A stretch of DNA of 64,000 nucleotides. It comes from Echinicola strongylocentroti. Lineage in GTDB: Bacteria > Bacteroidota > Bacteroidia > Cytophagales > Cyclobacteriaceae. The stretch spans positions 496,001 to 560,000 of the forward strand of contig NZ_CP030041.1 in the NCBI RefSeq assembly GCF_003260975.1, read 5' to 3'. The position numbers and the translations under genes are program-made. Positions 24,170-33,829 of this stretch are shown one piece after another (the first letter of the stretch is position 1; each line of letters begins with the position of its first letter). A model generated the notes under the pieces. It made no database searches, was not told where the DNA came from, and saw nothing but the letters and a program-made list of their open reading frames with translations.

Positions 24170-25261
24170 CTAAATATCTCCCCAGCCCATTTCGGGATGA
24201 TAGGAAAGACTACCGTTCCCAATGGTCAATGGAGAAGGAACATTATTACGGTACAATTGCCCCGTTCCCAAGCCTTGTGGCAAGGTCACTTGAAAAGCAG
24301 ACGTAAGCTGGGCAATAGCATTAAGCCCGATATTACTCTCTAAGGCAGAGGTCATCCACCAACCAATATTACGCTCTTCGGCTAGAGCAATCCATTCCCG
24401 TGTAGAACGAATCCCCCCTACCAAGGTGGGTTTCAAAATGATAAATGGCGGCCGAACAGTGTCCAACAAGGCAGCCTTATCACTTACCTCCTCGATCCCT
24501 ATCAAATCCTCATCCAGCGCAATGTCCAATGGACTTGAGGCACATAACTGCCGCATTTCCTCATACTGCCCCGCCTTGATTGGCTGCTCGATGCTGTGCA
24601 GGTCAAATGCGGCCAATCGGCGGAGTTTATCCATCGCCTCACTCGGCAAAAAAGCCCCATTGGCATCTACTCGCAAGGTGATGTTATCTTTGGAAAACCG
24701 ACTACGGATATAACCGAGCACCCGGCATTCCTCTTCAAAATTGATCGCACCTATTTTCATTTTGATGCAAGAAAAACCCTGATCCAGTTTGTCCTCTATT
24801 TGCTTTAACATAAAGTCCGTGTCGCCCATCCAGATCAATCCATTGATCGAAATCTGTTCTTGGCCATCATAGAACGCATTGTCCAACAACTTTCTCTTAC
24901 CTCCATGGTACAAGTCCAGCAATGCTGTTTCAAAGGCAAAGCGCAGACTGGGAAAGCCCTTACCAATCATGGTGCTACAAAAATCCAGTATTCCTTCCTC
25001 TGACCAAGGGATGGTGCTCTTACGAAGTTGGTACACATAGCTGTCCATCACGGCCGCAAGGTTTTCACCGTCTTCGGGGCTCAGCTTTGGCAAGGGACCG
25101 GCTTCTCCCCAGCCCACGACTCCCGTTTCGCTTGGTCTCCATATTTTCAAAAAATACGAATCCTTGGTCTTCAGCACTCCCCGGGAAGTGCCCGCATCAA
25201 ACTTAAAATCCAACGTGTACTTTTGCCACTCAGCGTCTACTTTGACCGGATTTTCCTCCAT
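24170..25261 (-). CDS. menC: o-Succinylbenzoate synthase (enolase superfamily)
   Basis: A 363-residue enolase-superfamily enzyme. The catalytic set is visible: CIKMKIG (KxK base), TLRVDANGAF, SIEQPI and IALDEDLIG as the three metal ligands, and FIILKPTLVGG as the second lysine. SALESNIGLNAIAQLTSA at the C-terminal end matches o-succinylbenzoate synthases of menaquinone synthesis rather than dipeptide epimerases, although the two are close relatives. The N-terminal capping domain has GVVGWGEAGPLP. It is divergent from queA across 116 bp and has no other men genes beside it. Confidence 0.85.
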   Translation of the reverse strand: MEENPVKVDAEWQKYTLDFKFDAGTSRGVLKTKDSYFLKIWRPSETGVVGWGEAGPLPKLSPEDGENLAAVMDSYVYQLRKSTIPWSEEGILDFCSTMIGKGFPSLRFAFETALLDLYHGGKRKLLDNAFYDGQEQISINGLIWMGDTDFMLKQIEDKLDQGFSCIKMKIGAINFEEECRVLGYIRSRFSKDNITLRVDANGAFLPSEAMDKLRRLAAFDLHSIEQPIKAGQYEEMRQLCASSPLDIALDEDLIGIEEVSDKAALLDTVRPPFIILKPTLVGGIRSTREWIALAEERNIGWWMTSALESNIGLNAIAQLTSAFQVTLPQGLGTGQLYRNNVPSPLTIGNGSLSYHPEMGWGDI

Positions 25262-25377
25262 ATTGTTTATCTCTGATAGTAATACCGTATATTTGTCATC
25301 CTAAAAACAAAGCTAAGGGAATCACTTGTAAATACCCTTTCCCAGACACTTAAATACAACATCAAAGACATCCAAAG

Positions 25378-26601
25378 ATGGGCATCACTCCTGACATCAA
25401 GCTCTCCGACTATCATTACCACCTACCGGAAGACCGCATCGCGAAGTTTCCCCTAGAAAAAAGAGATCGATCAAAATTACTTCATTTTGAAGACGGAAAA
25501 ATAGGCCATCACCACTTTTATGATTTACCAGAACTATTGCCTTCCGACACATTGATGGTGTTCAATAATACAAAAGTAATTCCGGCAAGGCTTATTTTTC
25601 AACGGGAATCGGGCGCAAGGATAGAGATATTTCTCCTACAGCCAATAGCACCATCCACCGTCATCAATCAAATCATGCAGCACACTGGCTCAGTCACTTG
25701 GCAGGCCATGATCGGCAACTCAAAAAAGTGGAAAGACGGTGAAATACTCACAGGAAAAGTCTTGATAAACGATAGGCCACTCACCATTACCGCTTCCCTA
25801 GCCAACCGTACAGATCGTCAAGTAACGATCAATTGGGAAGATGAGCAGCTGCCCTTTGCCGCTGTGGTGGAAGCAGCTGGCGAAGTGCCCCTCCCGCCAT
25901 ACCTCAACAGGAAAGCCACCAGTGAAGATAAACCCCGCTACCAAACCGTCTATTCTAAAAAGGAAGGCGCTGTGGCAGCCCCCACTGCCGGTCTACACTT
26001 CACCGATGAAATCCTCAAAACCCTTTCTGATCAAGGGATAAAAACGGACTACCTGACCCTCCATGTCGGAGCGGGCACATTTCAGCCTATTAAAGATGAA
26101 ATCGTCACACACCACCCCATGCACAGCGAACAGGTGGTCGTCTCCAAAGAAAATATCCAGTACTTATTAGGACACAAAGGTAATATAGTCGCCGTGGGCA
26201 CGACCAGTATGCGTTCCTTGGAGAGTATTTACTGGTATGGTGTAAAACTACTTAATGGAGACGGAAAAGACTTCCTCATCCCAAAGCTATACCCCTATCA
26301 GCAGCGACTGAAAAAGGCTTCTTTTGAAGAGAGTTTTCGGGCAATTATGGATCACATGACGGAAGAAAATCTCAATGAAATCACTGGAAGCACTGAAATT
26401 TTCATCATGCCAGGCTATCGATTCAAGGTGTGTAACGGCCTTCTTACCAACTTTCACCAACCAGCATCAACACTCATCCTACTCGTGGCCGCTTTTACAA
26501 AAGGCCACTGGCAAAAGATTTATAGCGAAGCCCTGTCACATGATTATAGGTTCCTAAGCTATGGAGATAGTAGTCTACTCTGGCACCATAAAAAAGCCTA
26601 A
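25378..26601 (+). CDS. queA: tRNA ribosyltransferase-isomerase QueA
   Basis: A 407-residue enzyme that transfers and isomerises the ribosyl group of SAM to make epoxyqueuosine at tRNA position 34. The N-terminus SDYHYHLPEDRIAKFPLEKR and the segment LMVFNNTKVIPARL are diagnostic, as are AAPTAGLHFTDEIL, LTLHVGAGTFQPI and LLTNFHQPASTLILLVAAF. It is about 50 residues longer than the E. coli enzyme because of insertions in the barrel region, as is common in Bacteroidota. Its stop overlaps the convergent LytTR gene by 4 bp. A queuosine-precursor transporter is at 2.7-3.5 kb. Confidence 0.96.
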   Translation: MGITPDIKLSDYHYHLPEDRIAKFPLEKRDRSKLLHFEDGKIGHHHFYDLPELLPSDTLMVFNNTKVIPARLIFQRESGARIEIFLLQPIAPSTVINQIMQHTGSVTWQAMIGNSKKWKDGEILTGKVLINDRPLTITASLANRTDRQVTINWEDEQLPFAAVVEAAGEVPLPPYLNRKATSEDKPRYQTVYSKKEGAVAAPTAGLHFTDEILKTLSDQGIKTDYLTLHVGAGTFQPIKDEIVTHHPMHSEQVVVSKENIQYLLGHKGNIVAVGTTSMRSLESIYWYGVKLLNGDGKDFLIPKLYPYQQRLKKASFEESFRAIMDHMTEENLNEITGSTEIFIMPGYRFKVCNGLLTNFHQPASTLILLVAAFTKGHWQKIYSEALSHDYRFLSYGDSSLLWHHKKA

Positions 26602-27014
26602 GCTCCAGCGCCCAACTTATTGATTCCGTGAATAAGCTTCTGATAATACGTTCTTCCAACAGGAACACGCTCTTGCTCGATCGTCACTTCTTTAGGTGAT
26701 ATCGTAGTGATTCTGTCCAGTCTTACCAAGTAGGATTTGTGTATTCTTACAAATTCTTCCTCTGGCAAAATGGCTTCAAACTCCTTAAGGATATTGCGCA
26801 GTGAATAAACCTTGTCTTTCGTGACCAAGGTAGTGTAGTTCCCATCACCTTTTAGCCAAAGTACGTTTTTAAACTTTACACGCCGAAGGCAGCCTTTATC
26901 CCGGACAAAGAGCGCGTCTTTGATCAAAAGGTCTTCGTGTTCAGAGTGGTGGTTCTCTAGGTTTGAATTTTTTTTACTCATTGCAGTCCCGTGATGATAG
27001 ATTACTTCTCCCAT
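26598..27014 (-). CDS. LytTR DNA-binding domain protein without receiver
   Basis: A 138-residue protein. About residues 30-135 form a LytTR DNA-binding domain: VKFKNVLWLKGDGNYTTLVT, then LRNILKEFEAILPEEEFVRI and HKSYLVRLDRITTISPKEV, ending VPVGRTYYQKL. LytTR domains are normally fused to a CheY-like receiver; here there is only a 30-residue N-terminal stretch. An internal ATG at 26981 (MSKKNSNLE) is an alternative start. No sensor kinase is adjacent. It converges with queA with a 4-bp overlap. The target genes are unknown. Confidence 0.85.
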   Translation of the reverse strand: MGEVIYHHGTAMSKKNSNLENHHSEHEDLLIKDALFVRDKGCLRRVKFKNVLWLKGDGNYTTLVTKDKVYSLRNILKEFEAILPEEEFVRIHKSYLVRLDRITTISPKEVTIEQERVPVGRTYYQKLIHGINKLGAGA

Positions 27015-27280
27015 ATTTTTTTTTTCTTTTTTGGAGAGTTACAACATAAAAACTTAATCAATTAACAATTTTTGTCATATCGACTTTTACATGCATTGTA
27101 AGCATCGAGTAGCTACTAACCACTGGTTTCGATGACTTAAAATTTCTGTAGAAATCAGTATCAAAAGTGAAATGACCAATGGATTCTGAAGGCTCTCCTG
27201 TTACTTACCTGCATAAATATAAACACAATATACATATTTATGTATTTAAAAGTCATTTTTTTTAATAATAATTAAAAAAT
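27015..27280. other. A/T-rich spacer upstream of the LytTR gene
   Basis: This spacer contains the presumed promoter of the minus-strand LytTR gene and no recognisable gene. No clear -33/-7 pair was found. Confidence 0.35.
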
Positions 27281-27324
27281 AATAGCCTGACATCGCGAGT
27301 TTTGCTCGCATGCCAGGCTATTTT
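27281..27324 (-). terminator. Terminator of the efflux operon
   Basis: AATAGCCTG (27281-27289) pairs with CAGGCTATT (27314-27322). An inner stem CATCGCGAG-CTCGCATG continues the helix over a TTTTG loop. On the minus strand it is followed by ATTTTTTAATTATTATT, as expected after acrB. Confidence 0.85.
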
Positions 27325-27346
27325 AACCTATTATTCTACCTGATTA

Positions 27347-30300
27347 TCAGGCCTCAGGCCTATAATTGCTTTCTAGTTCTTTCAATTGTTTCTTACCATA
27401 GGCAATTTTAGTAATCACCACATAAAGTACGGGAACGACAAAAATGGCCAAGAATGTCGCTGCCAACATCCCTCCAATCACCGTCCACCCAATAGTCTGT
27501 CTGGCGATCGCCCCGGCGCCATTTGAAAGCGCCAAAGGAACTACCCCAAGGATAAAGGCAAGTGAAGTCATCACAATAGGTCTCAACCTCAGTTTGACGG
27601 CTTCGATAGTGGCCGCCAGCAATGGCATACCTGCATCCACCCGCTCCTTGGCAAATTCCACGATAAGGATGGCGTTCTTGGCAGCCAGACCAATCAATGT
27701 CACTAAACCGATCTGCGCATAAACGTTATTGTCCAGTTTTGGCAAAAACGTCAAGGCCAAAATCGCTCCAAATGCCCCCAATGGCAAGGCAAGCAATACC
27801 GAAAATGGCACAGACCAACTTTCATACAACGCAGCCAATAACAGGGACACCAAAACAATCGCCAAGGCGAAGATCAGGATGGTCGTATTGCCGGAAGCAA
27901 GTTCTTCCCTACTCAGTCCTGAGAAATCGTATCCATATCCCGCAGGCAATACTTCATCAGCCACTTCCTCGAGAGCAGCCAGGGCCTGACCACTACTGTA
28001 CCCTTCTGCGGCGTTACCGTTGATTTCCGTGGATCGGAAGAGGTTATAATGGTTGATAACAGGAGCATTTTCGACCACCTCGTAGTCCACCACGGCGCCC
28101 AATGGAACCGACTCCCCTTTTTGGTTCATCACATAATATTGATCCAGGTCTTTGATATCCATCCGGTATGCAGTGTCTGCCTGGGCCACTACACGGAAAT
28201 TACGCCCGTACCTGGTAAAGTCATTCACATAGGAACTACCCATATAAGTGGACATGGTAGAAAAGACATCTGATATGGCCACACCTAACTTCTTGGCTTT
28301 CTCCCGGTCCACTGTCACATGGTAGCCTGGAGTCTTAGCTGTAAAGAAACTGTAGGCCATAGCGATTTCCGGTCGCTGGTTAGCGGCTCCCAAAAACTGC
28401 CCAACCACCTGCTCAAATTCCTTGATGTCACCACCAGAACGTTGCTCAAGCATAAAACTAAATCCGCCTGTCTGTCCAAGTCCGGGAATGGCCGGCGGTG
28501 GCACCACAATAATATTGGCCTCCTTGATCGCTGCAAACTTCTGGTTAAGCTGACCGATCAATCCATAGAGTTGTTTTGAAACATCCTGACGCTCCTCCCA
28601 AGGATCCATCTGGATAAAGAAGGTACCACTGTTGGATTTAAAGGAGAAATTGATCGCATTTAGTCCACCGATTCCCGTGACATTTCGAATACCGTCTGTA
28701 CTGGTAATCATCTCCACCATCTCGTCCATAATGGCCCTTGTTCTCCCAGTAGAAGAACTTTCGGGCAGCTCCAAAGAAACGAACAGTCTACCTTCATCCT
28801 CCGTAGGCAAAAACCCTGTCGGCTTAGCCTGGAACAATCCAATAGTACCCACATAAATACAAACCAGTATGATCAGTACCAACGGGCTGGCCTTGATACT
28901 TTTCTTCACTCCATTTCCATAGGAACTGGTGATATTTTCAAACCAATTATTGAATTTATAAAAGAGCTTATTGAGTCCCTTGGAATCCTTATTCACCTCC
29001 ATAGGCTTCAGCAACAAGCTACACAGGGCCGGTGTCAACGTCAAGGCCACAAAGGCGGAAATCAATACGGAAATCGCAATAGTTATCGCAAACTGCTGAT
29101 ACATCCTCCCTACAATACCCGGAATAAACCCAACCGGGATAAATACCGCAGCCAAGATCAAGGCAATGGCAATTACCGGGGCAGTAATGTCCTTCATTGC
29201 CAGCAATGTGGCTTCTTTGGCTGAAATCCGCTTCGAATCGATATAATGTTGGGCAGCTTCCACCACCACAATGGCATCATCCACCACGATACCGATCGCC
29301 AAGACAAACCCAAACATCGTCAGGGTATTGATGGTAAACCCAAGTGGTATAAAGAAAATAAACGTACCCACTATGGAAACTGGAATGGCCAAAATAGGAA
29401 TCAATGTAGCTCTCCAGCTTTGCAGGAAAAGGAACACCACCACAATCACCAAGATGAGGGCCTCCACCAACGTATGCAGCACCTCGTCAATAGACACCTG
29501 TACCACAGACACCGACTCAAATGGAACCACATAATCCATATCTGCGGGGAAAGTGGCCTTCATTTCATCAAGAGCATTATAAATACCTTCGGCTGTATCA
29601 AGGGCATTACTGCCCGGTGCCTGATACACCAACAAGATCGCTGCCGGCTCACCGTTTACCGTAGAAAACCTCCCATAATCAAATTCTCCAAACTCTATTC
29701 TGGCGACATCTTCCAAGTAGACCAAGCTACCCGTAGTCGGATCTGTACGAACGATTATATCCTCAAACTCGCCCTTTCTCTCCAACTTCCCGTTTACGGT
29801 AATGGGATATTCGAATGTCTGCGAGTCAAATTGCGGCATTCCTCCCACCGTACCGGCAGCCACCTGAAGGTTTTGCTCTTGGATGGCTGCTGTGACTTCT
29901 TTCGTAGAAATATTATACTGGGCAAGTTTATCGGGCTTTAACCAAACCCGCATACTAAAATCCTGACCAATCGCATTGATATCACCAACACCCGGTACCC
30001 TCAAAAGGGCATCCTTCACAAAAATGTTAGTGTAATTTGAAAGGAATTTGGTGTCGTGGGTACCCTTAGGTGAATACAAACTGATCACCATCATGATACT
30101 TGGATTCCTTTTACGTACCGTCACCCCAAGCCGTTTTACTGCTTCAGGGAGGCGTGGCTCAGCGATACTGACACGGTTTTGTACATCCAGTGTAGCTATG
30201 TCTATGTCCGTCCCCACGTCAAAGGTCACGTTCATATTCATCTGCCCCGTACTGGTATTGGTACTGCTGATATAAGCCATTCCTGGCGTACCGTTCACTT

Positions 30301-30505
30301 GTGTCTCGATCGGCGTCGCTACTGTCTGCTCCACGGTTTGGGCATCGGCACCGGTATAATTAGCCGCCACGGACACCACCGGTGGTGTAATATCTGGATA
30401 CTGCGTCACCGGCAAGTTGACAATAGAGATGGCCCCTACCAATAAAATGACTATGGAGATCACCATCGCCGTCACCGGGCGTTTAATAAAAACTTCGGAT
30501 ATCAT
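27347..30505 (-). CDS. RND multidrug efflux transporter, inner-membrane pump (AcrB-like)
   Basis: A 1052-residue HAE1-type RND pump that expels drugs and other toxic molecules using the proton gradient. The start MISEVFIKRPVTAMVISIVI, the porter-domain segment DVQNRVSIAEPRLPEAVKRL and the TM4 motif FVLAIGIVVDDAIVVVEA with its paired aspartates are all present. Later blocks are IGLAAKNAILIVEFAKE and LRLRPIVMTSLAFILGVVPL. The length and the two-repeat architecture (12 transmembrane helices, two large periplasmic loops) are standard. It lies 41 bp downstream of the adaptor gene and is last in the operon. Confidence 0.95.
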   Translation of the reverse strand: MISEVFIKRPVTAMVISIVILLVGAISIVNLPVTQYPDITPPVVSVAANYTGADAQTVEQTVATPIETQVNGTPGMAYISSTNTSTGQMNMNVTFDVGTDIDIATLDVQNRVSIAEPRLPEAVKRLGVTVRKRNPSIMMVISLYSPKGTHDTKFLSNYTNIFVKDALLRVPGVGDINAIGQDFSMRVWLKPDKLAQYNISTKEVTAAIQEQNLQVAAGTVGGMPQFDSQTFEYPITVNGKLERKGEFEDIIVRTDPTTGSLVYLEDVARIEFGEFDYGRFSTVNGEPAAILLVYQAPGSNALDTAEGIYNALDEMKATFPADMDYVVPFESVSVVQVSIDEVLHTLVEALILVIVVVFLFLQSWRATLIPILAIPVSIVGTFIFFIPLGFTINTLTMFGFVLAIGIVVDDAIVVVEAAQHYIDSKRISAKEATLLAMKDITAPVIAIALILAAVFIPVGFIPGIVGRMYQQFAITIAISVLISAFVALTLTPALCSLLLKPMEVNKDSKGLNKLFYKFNNWFENITSSYGNGVKKSIKASPLVLIILVCIYVGTIGLFQAKPTGFLPTEDEGRLFVSLELPESSSTGRTRAIMDEMVEMITSTDGIRNVTGIGGLNAINFSFKSNSGTFFIQMDPWEERQDVSKQLYGLIGQLNQKFAAIKEANIIVVPPPAIPGLGQTGGFSFMLEQRSGGDIKEFEQVVGQFLGAANQRPEIAMAYSFFTAKTPGYHVTVDREKAKKLGVAISDVFSTMSTYMGSSYVNDFTRYGRNFRVVAQADTAYRMDIKDLDQYYVMNQKGESVPLGAVVDYEVVENAPVINHYNLFRSTEINGNAAEGYSSGQALAALEEVADEVLPAGYGYDFSGLSREELASGNTTILIFALAIVLVSLLLAALYESWSVPFSVLLALPLGAFGAILALTFLPKLDNNVYAQIGLVTLIGLAAKNAILIVEFAKERVDAGMPLLAATIEAVKLRLRPIVMTSLAFILGVVPLALSNGAGAIARQTIGWTVIGGMLAATFLAIFVVPVLYVVITKIAYGKKQLKELESNYRPEA

Positions 30506-30546
30506 AAAATTATCTTACTTTGGCGTTTTAAAAGGATTGGTTTTGC

Positions 30547-31653
30547 TCAGGCATCTATCTGTACCTTGGCGCCTTCTCGTAGTTTCTGGATTCCTTCCAC
30601 TACTATTTGTTGACCGGACTTAAGCCCTTCTCTGACCACGATATCTCCTCCTACTTTGGTACCTAGCTGGACATTTTGCTGATGCACCGTGCTATCCTCT
30701 CCGATCACATAGACAAAATACTCCCCCATTTGTTCGGTTACGGCTTTGTACGGTATCGCGATTTGGTTACCAATGTCCTGATTTAGCACCCTTAGATTTA
30801 GGGTCATTCCGGGAATCAGGTCACGATCTGGATTCGGAAATTGCACACGCATATTGATGGTTCCTGACTGCCTGCCTACAGCACGGTCAATGGTCGTTAG
30901 TATTCCGTGGTGACCATAGACGTCATTTTTACCAAACTGTATGGTAAACGTCGAATCAGAAAGATGTTCATTCTTCATCATTTTACTGAATCTCCTTACA
31001 TCTCTCTCATTGACCACAAAATCCACCATTACAGGATCGTTGGACGAAAGGGTATTGAGAAGGCTCTGTCCAGCAGATACTTGGGCACCTAATCTTACTT
31101 GTGATATCCCCACAGTCCCATCAAAAGGCGCCTTGATCACAGAGTAATTATAATCGGTCAAGGTACTTCTCACCTGCGCTTCGGCAGAGGCTACTTGGGA
31201 TTCAGCTGTCAATATATCTGCTCTCGCATAATCCAATTGCTGCTTGGCTATGGCCTCCTGCTTATCCAAAGATTCATACCTGGCAAGGTCTTTTTTTACT
31301 CTTTCCAGATTGGCCTTGGCGCTTTTTAAAGTAGCCTGAGCTTGTTCGTAAGCAGCTTGGTATTTACTTCTATCGATCTCGTAGAGCTTTTGTCCTTTGA
31401 CCACTTCTTGGCCATCTTCTACAAAAATCTCATTGATATAACCACTCACCTGTGGTCTTACCTCAATTTCATTAAGCGGCACCACCGTACCTGGGTATAC
31501 ATCCAGCCCAGTAACGTGCCTGCTCGTCACTTTAGTGGCACGCACAGAAACAGCCTGCGAACCACCGCCAGCTTGCGTGTTAGCTTCGGAACCACAAGAA
31601 CTCACCACTCCTGAAATTCCCGCAACGAAAATTATCCACAAAAACTTTTTCAT
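30547..31653 (-). CDS. RND efflux periplasmic adaptor lipoprotein (AcrA-like)
   Basis: A 368-residue membrane-fusion protein linking the pump to the outer-membrane channel. The lipobox is SSCGS at about residue 20. The split lipoyl domain appears as VRPQVSGYINEIFVEDGQEV, with KGQKLYEID following, and again after the hairpin as VIKAPFDGTVGISQVRLGAQ. The alpha-hairpin (YEQAQATLKSAKANLERVKK, then QLDYARADILTAESQVASAE) is short, typical for AcrA homologues. The C-terminal beta-barrel and membrane-proximal domains follow. It is 22 bp after the TolC-like gene and 41 bp before the pump gene. Confidence 0.95.
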   Translation of the reverse strand: MKKFLWIIFVAGISGVVSSCGSEANTQAGGGSQAVSVRATKVTSRHVTGLDVYPGTVVPLNEIEVRPQVSGYINEIFVEDGQEVVKGQKLYEIDRSKYQAAYEQAQATLKSAKANLERVKKDLARYESLDKQEAIAKQQLDYARADILTAESQVASAEAQVRSTLTDYNYSVIKAPFDGTVGISQVRLGAQVSAGQSLLNTLSSNDPVMVDFVVNERDVRRFSKMMKNEHLSDSTFTIQFGKNDVYGHHGILTTIDRAVGRQSGTINMRVQFPNPDRDLIPGMTLNLRVLNQDIGNQIAIPYKAVTEQMGEYFVYVIGEDSTVHQQNVQLGTKVGGDIVVREGLKSGQQIVVEGIQKLREGAKVQIDA

Positions 31654-31675
31654 TTCCCGATTGATTATTTACTGT

Positions 31676-33010
31676 TTAGTTGATTTCTATATTTCCCAAT
31701 GCCCTGTCCAGGTCGATCTTGCTGGACATTAAACTGTACATGGCATTAAAATGACTCAATTGAGCTGTTCTCAATTCCGTTTCTGCAACGATCAGGTCGA
31801 CATAGGCTTTGATGCCTTCATCATATTGCAGTTTGATGATATTGTACACTTCCTCGGCAAGCTCCATGTTTTCTTTGATCGTCCTCCATTCATAAAGATC
31901 ACTCTTATAATTGGCCATTGCAGTTTTGTACTCTGTATTGATCTGCTTCTCCAAATTCTGCTTTTCCACCACCACTTTTTCTTGCTGCAATTCTGCGATC
32001 TTAATATCCTGATGCCTTTTACCACCTTGGAAAATCGGCAGGGAAAGGGTAAGTCCTAGTCCAGAGGTCGGATAGCTCCTGTCATATAGCTGGGAAAAGG
32101 AGTTATTAAAGTACAGCCAGTTATAATTATAATTTGCGGTAAGGGTAGGCAGGTAGGACCACTTTTGATACCCTGTGTTCAGCTGGGCCAAACTCTCCTC
32201 CGTTTGGATCTGTTGAAACTCAATCCTGTTTTCAGGCAACATGATCTGTGTGGTATCTGCAAAGACCTTTTGCTCCATCGCCTCATAATTGTAATCAAGA
32301 GAAAGCTGCGCATCTATCGGATAGCCCATTAGTTGCTTGAGATAGGCCAGTTTGGCATCTACGCTTTCGTCTGCTCTCCGTTTGTTGCTTCGGGTGTTCG
32401 AAAGCGTAATGGCCGCCCTTTGGTAATCTGTCTTATCCACCAAGCCTGATTCATACCGACTCTTGGCATCATTATACTGTTTCTCCAGACGTAGCAGGTT
32501 CTCATCGATGATCTTTAACTGCTCATAGGTCAATAGGATATCATAAAATGCCTTGCTCACATCCACCACTGTAGCTATCTCCACATTGGTTTTATTCTGC
32601 TCCCATTGCCTCTTGACATACTTGGATGTCCGGCCGGCAAATATCTGGTCCCTATTGATCAGGTTTTGGTCCACTTGCAGTGAAACAGTCGAATTGTAAT
32701 TTTGGCCAAAAGTAATCAGCTGGTCCCCGATAATTTGCTGTTGTAATTTGATGTTTTTTGTTCCTGAAGCAGATGCAGACACCTGCGGATACCAACCAGA
32801 AAGACTGGACTTGATTTCCCTATCACCAATCTCCTCATCCAGCAGTGCCTGCTGTAGCGCAGGCCCATTGTCCAGCGCAAACTGGATGCACTGATCCAAT
32901 GTCAACGTCAATTGCCCCTGGTTCCCTATCACCTCCTGTCCATAAAGGACGCCAGGCAAAAACAAGTACCCCGCTATCAGCCACAAGAGTACACGATTTC
33001 TCATTTTCAT
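31676..33010 (-). CDS. Outer-membrane efflux channel (TolC family)
   Basis: About 444 residues from the ATG at 33010; the frame allows seven more residues. The signal peptide is RVLLWLIAGYLFLPGVLYG. The protein has the twofold TolC repeat: LTLDQCIQFALDNGPALQQA begins the first half, and long helices such as NKTNVEIATVVDVSKAFYDI alternate with barrel strands. The second half has LGLTLSLPIFQGGKR, the typical TolC-family strand-loop. It is first of the three structural genes of the operon and follows tetR by 176 bp. Confidence 0.93.
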   Translation of the reverse strand: MKMRNRVLLWLIAGYLFLPGVLYGQEVIGNQGQLTLTLDQCIQFALDNGPALQQALLDEEIGDREIKSSLSGWYPQVSASASGTKNIKLQQQIIGDQLITFGQNYNSTVSLQVDQNLINRDQIFAGRTSKYVKRQWEQNKTNVEIATVVDVSKAFYDILLTYEQLKIIDENLLRLEKQYNDAKSRYESGLVDKTDYQRAAITLSNTRSNKRRADESVDAKLAYLKQLMGYPIDAQLSLDYNYEAMEQKVFADTTQIMLPENRIEFQQIQTEESLAQLNTGYQKWSYLPTLTANYNYNWLYFNNSFSQLYDRSYPTSGLGLTLSLPIFQGGKRHQDIKIAELQQEKVVVEKQNLEKQINTEYKTAMANYKSDLYEWRTIKENMELAEEVYNIIKLQYDEGIKAYVDLIVAETELRTAQLSHFNAMYSLMSSKIDLDRALGNIEIN

Positions 33011-33186
33011 AAAATTATTGATTGAAAACACTTAATTAAATACCTATTTAATATTGAATTATTTTTTCTTTATCGTTGATAGAAAATACTTGCCTATTCA
33101 CCCCAAATTATTCACTAGGAATCACAATAACCTGTCCCGACGCATATTGGTAAGGGGCGAAAGTGCTGGAAAACTGAAGCTCAGCA

Positions 33187-33762
33187 CTATGAAGGCTGTG
33201 CCTTAATACCATCCCAAACGATCTCAGCAATCTCCCCGAGATTGATATCGTCTTTGTTTATTTTTTTATTATGATGAATCTCCACCTTTACCGAGCTTAC
33301 GATACTACCATGAACCATGATAGAAAGAATCTCCGGCCTAGCTCCTGTCCTGAGCTCCCCACTTTTTATCCCACTTTCAAAAAACCTCCGCATCCATACA
33401 AACCATGGATTGTCTTTCACTTGCATACCCTCTGTAAAATAGGGAGAGCTGTAAAACTGTTCTAAAAACCGCTGAAAAGACGTCTCTGTGATATAAAAGC
33501 GCTTCATCGTATGCCAAAACCGCATAAACCTGGATTTAAAATCAAGTTCTACATCGTCTTCCGCTTCAGCTACTTTTACGAGTCGTCCCACCACATAATG
33601 GTAAAGCTCCATGATCAAGTCATCCTTGTTCTCAAAATGATGATAAATGGTCCCAGCCGCTACACTGGATTTTTTGGCCACCATACTCATCGGACAACCG
33701 TGAAATCCATGATCCTTTATCAACTCCAGCGTAGCCTCCAGTATTTTCTCTTTCTTTGTCAT
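33187..33762 (-). CDS. TetR-family repressor of the efflux operon
   Basis: A 191-residue regulator starting at the ATG at 33762. A GGGAAGCAG sequence just upstream serves as ribosome-binding site and argues against an upstream ATG at 33795. The N-terminal helix-turn-helix is TKKEKILEATLELIKDHGFH followed by SMVAKKSSVAAGTIYHHFEN and KDDLIMELYHYVVG, a typical TetR/AcrR DNA-binding domain. The C-terminal ligand-binding domain is all-helical. It lies just upstream of and on the same strand as the TolC/AcrA/AcrB genes, and probably represses itself and the operon until an efflux substrate binds. Confidence 0.92.
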   Translation of the reverse strand: MTKKEKILEATLELIKDHGFHGCPMSMVAKKSSVAAGTIYHHFENKDDLIMELYHYVVGRLVKVAEAEDDVELDFKSRFMRFWHTMKRFYITETSFQRFLEQFYSSPYFTEGMQVKDNPWFVWMRRFFESGIKSGELRTGARPEILSIMVHGSIVSSVKVEIHHNKKINKDDINLGEIAEIVWDGIKAQPS

Positions 33763-33781
33763 TACTGCTTCCCAATAAACC

Positions 33782-33829
33782 GAATGAACATTCAATCGAA
33801 TTTAATGAAGTTTAGTTCCAGACTGAACT
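33782..33829 (-). promoter_or_regulatory. Putative TetR operator and promoter region
   Basis: There are two inverted repeats upstream of tetR: GAATG-AA-CATTC (33782-33793) and AGTTC-CAGACT-GAACT (33814-33829). On the minus strand a -7-like TAAATTCG lies between them. This spacing suggests operator control of tetR; a similar palindrome was not found in the tetR-tolC spacer. Confidence 0.4.
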
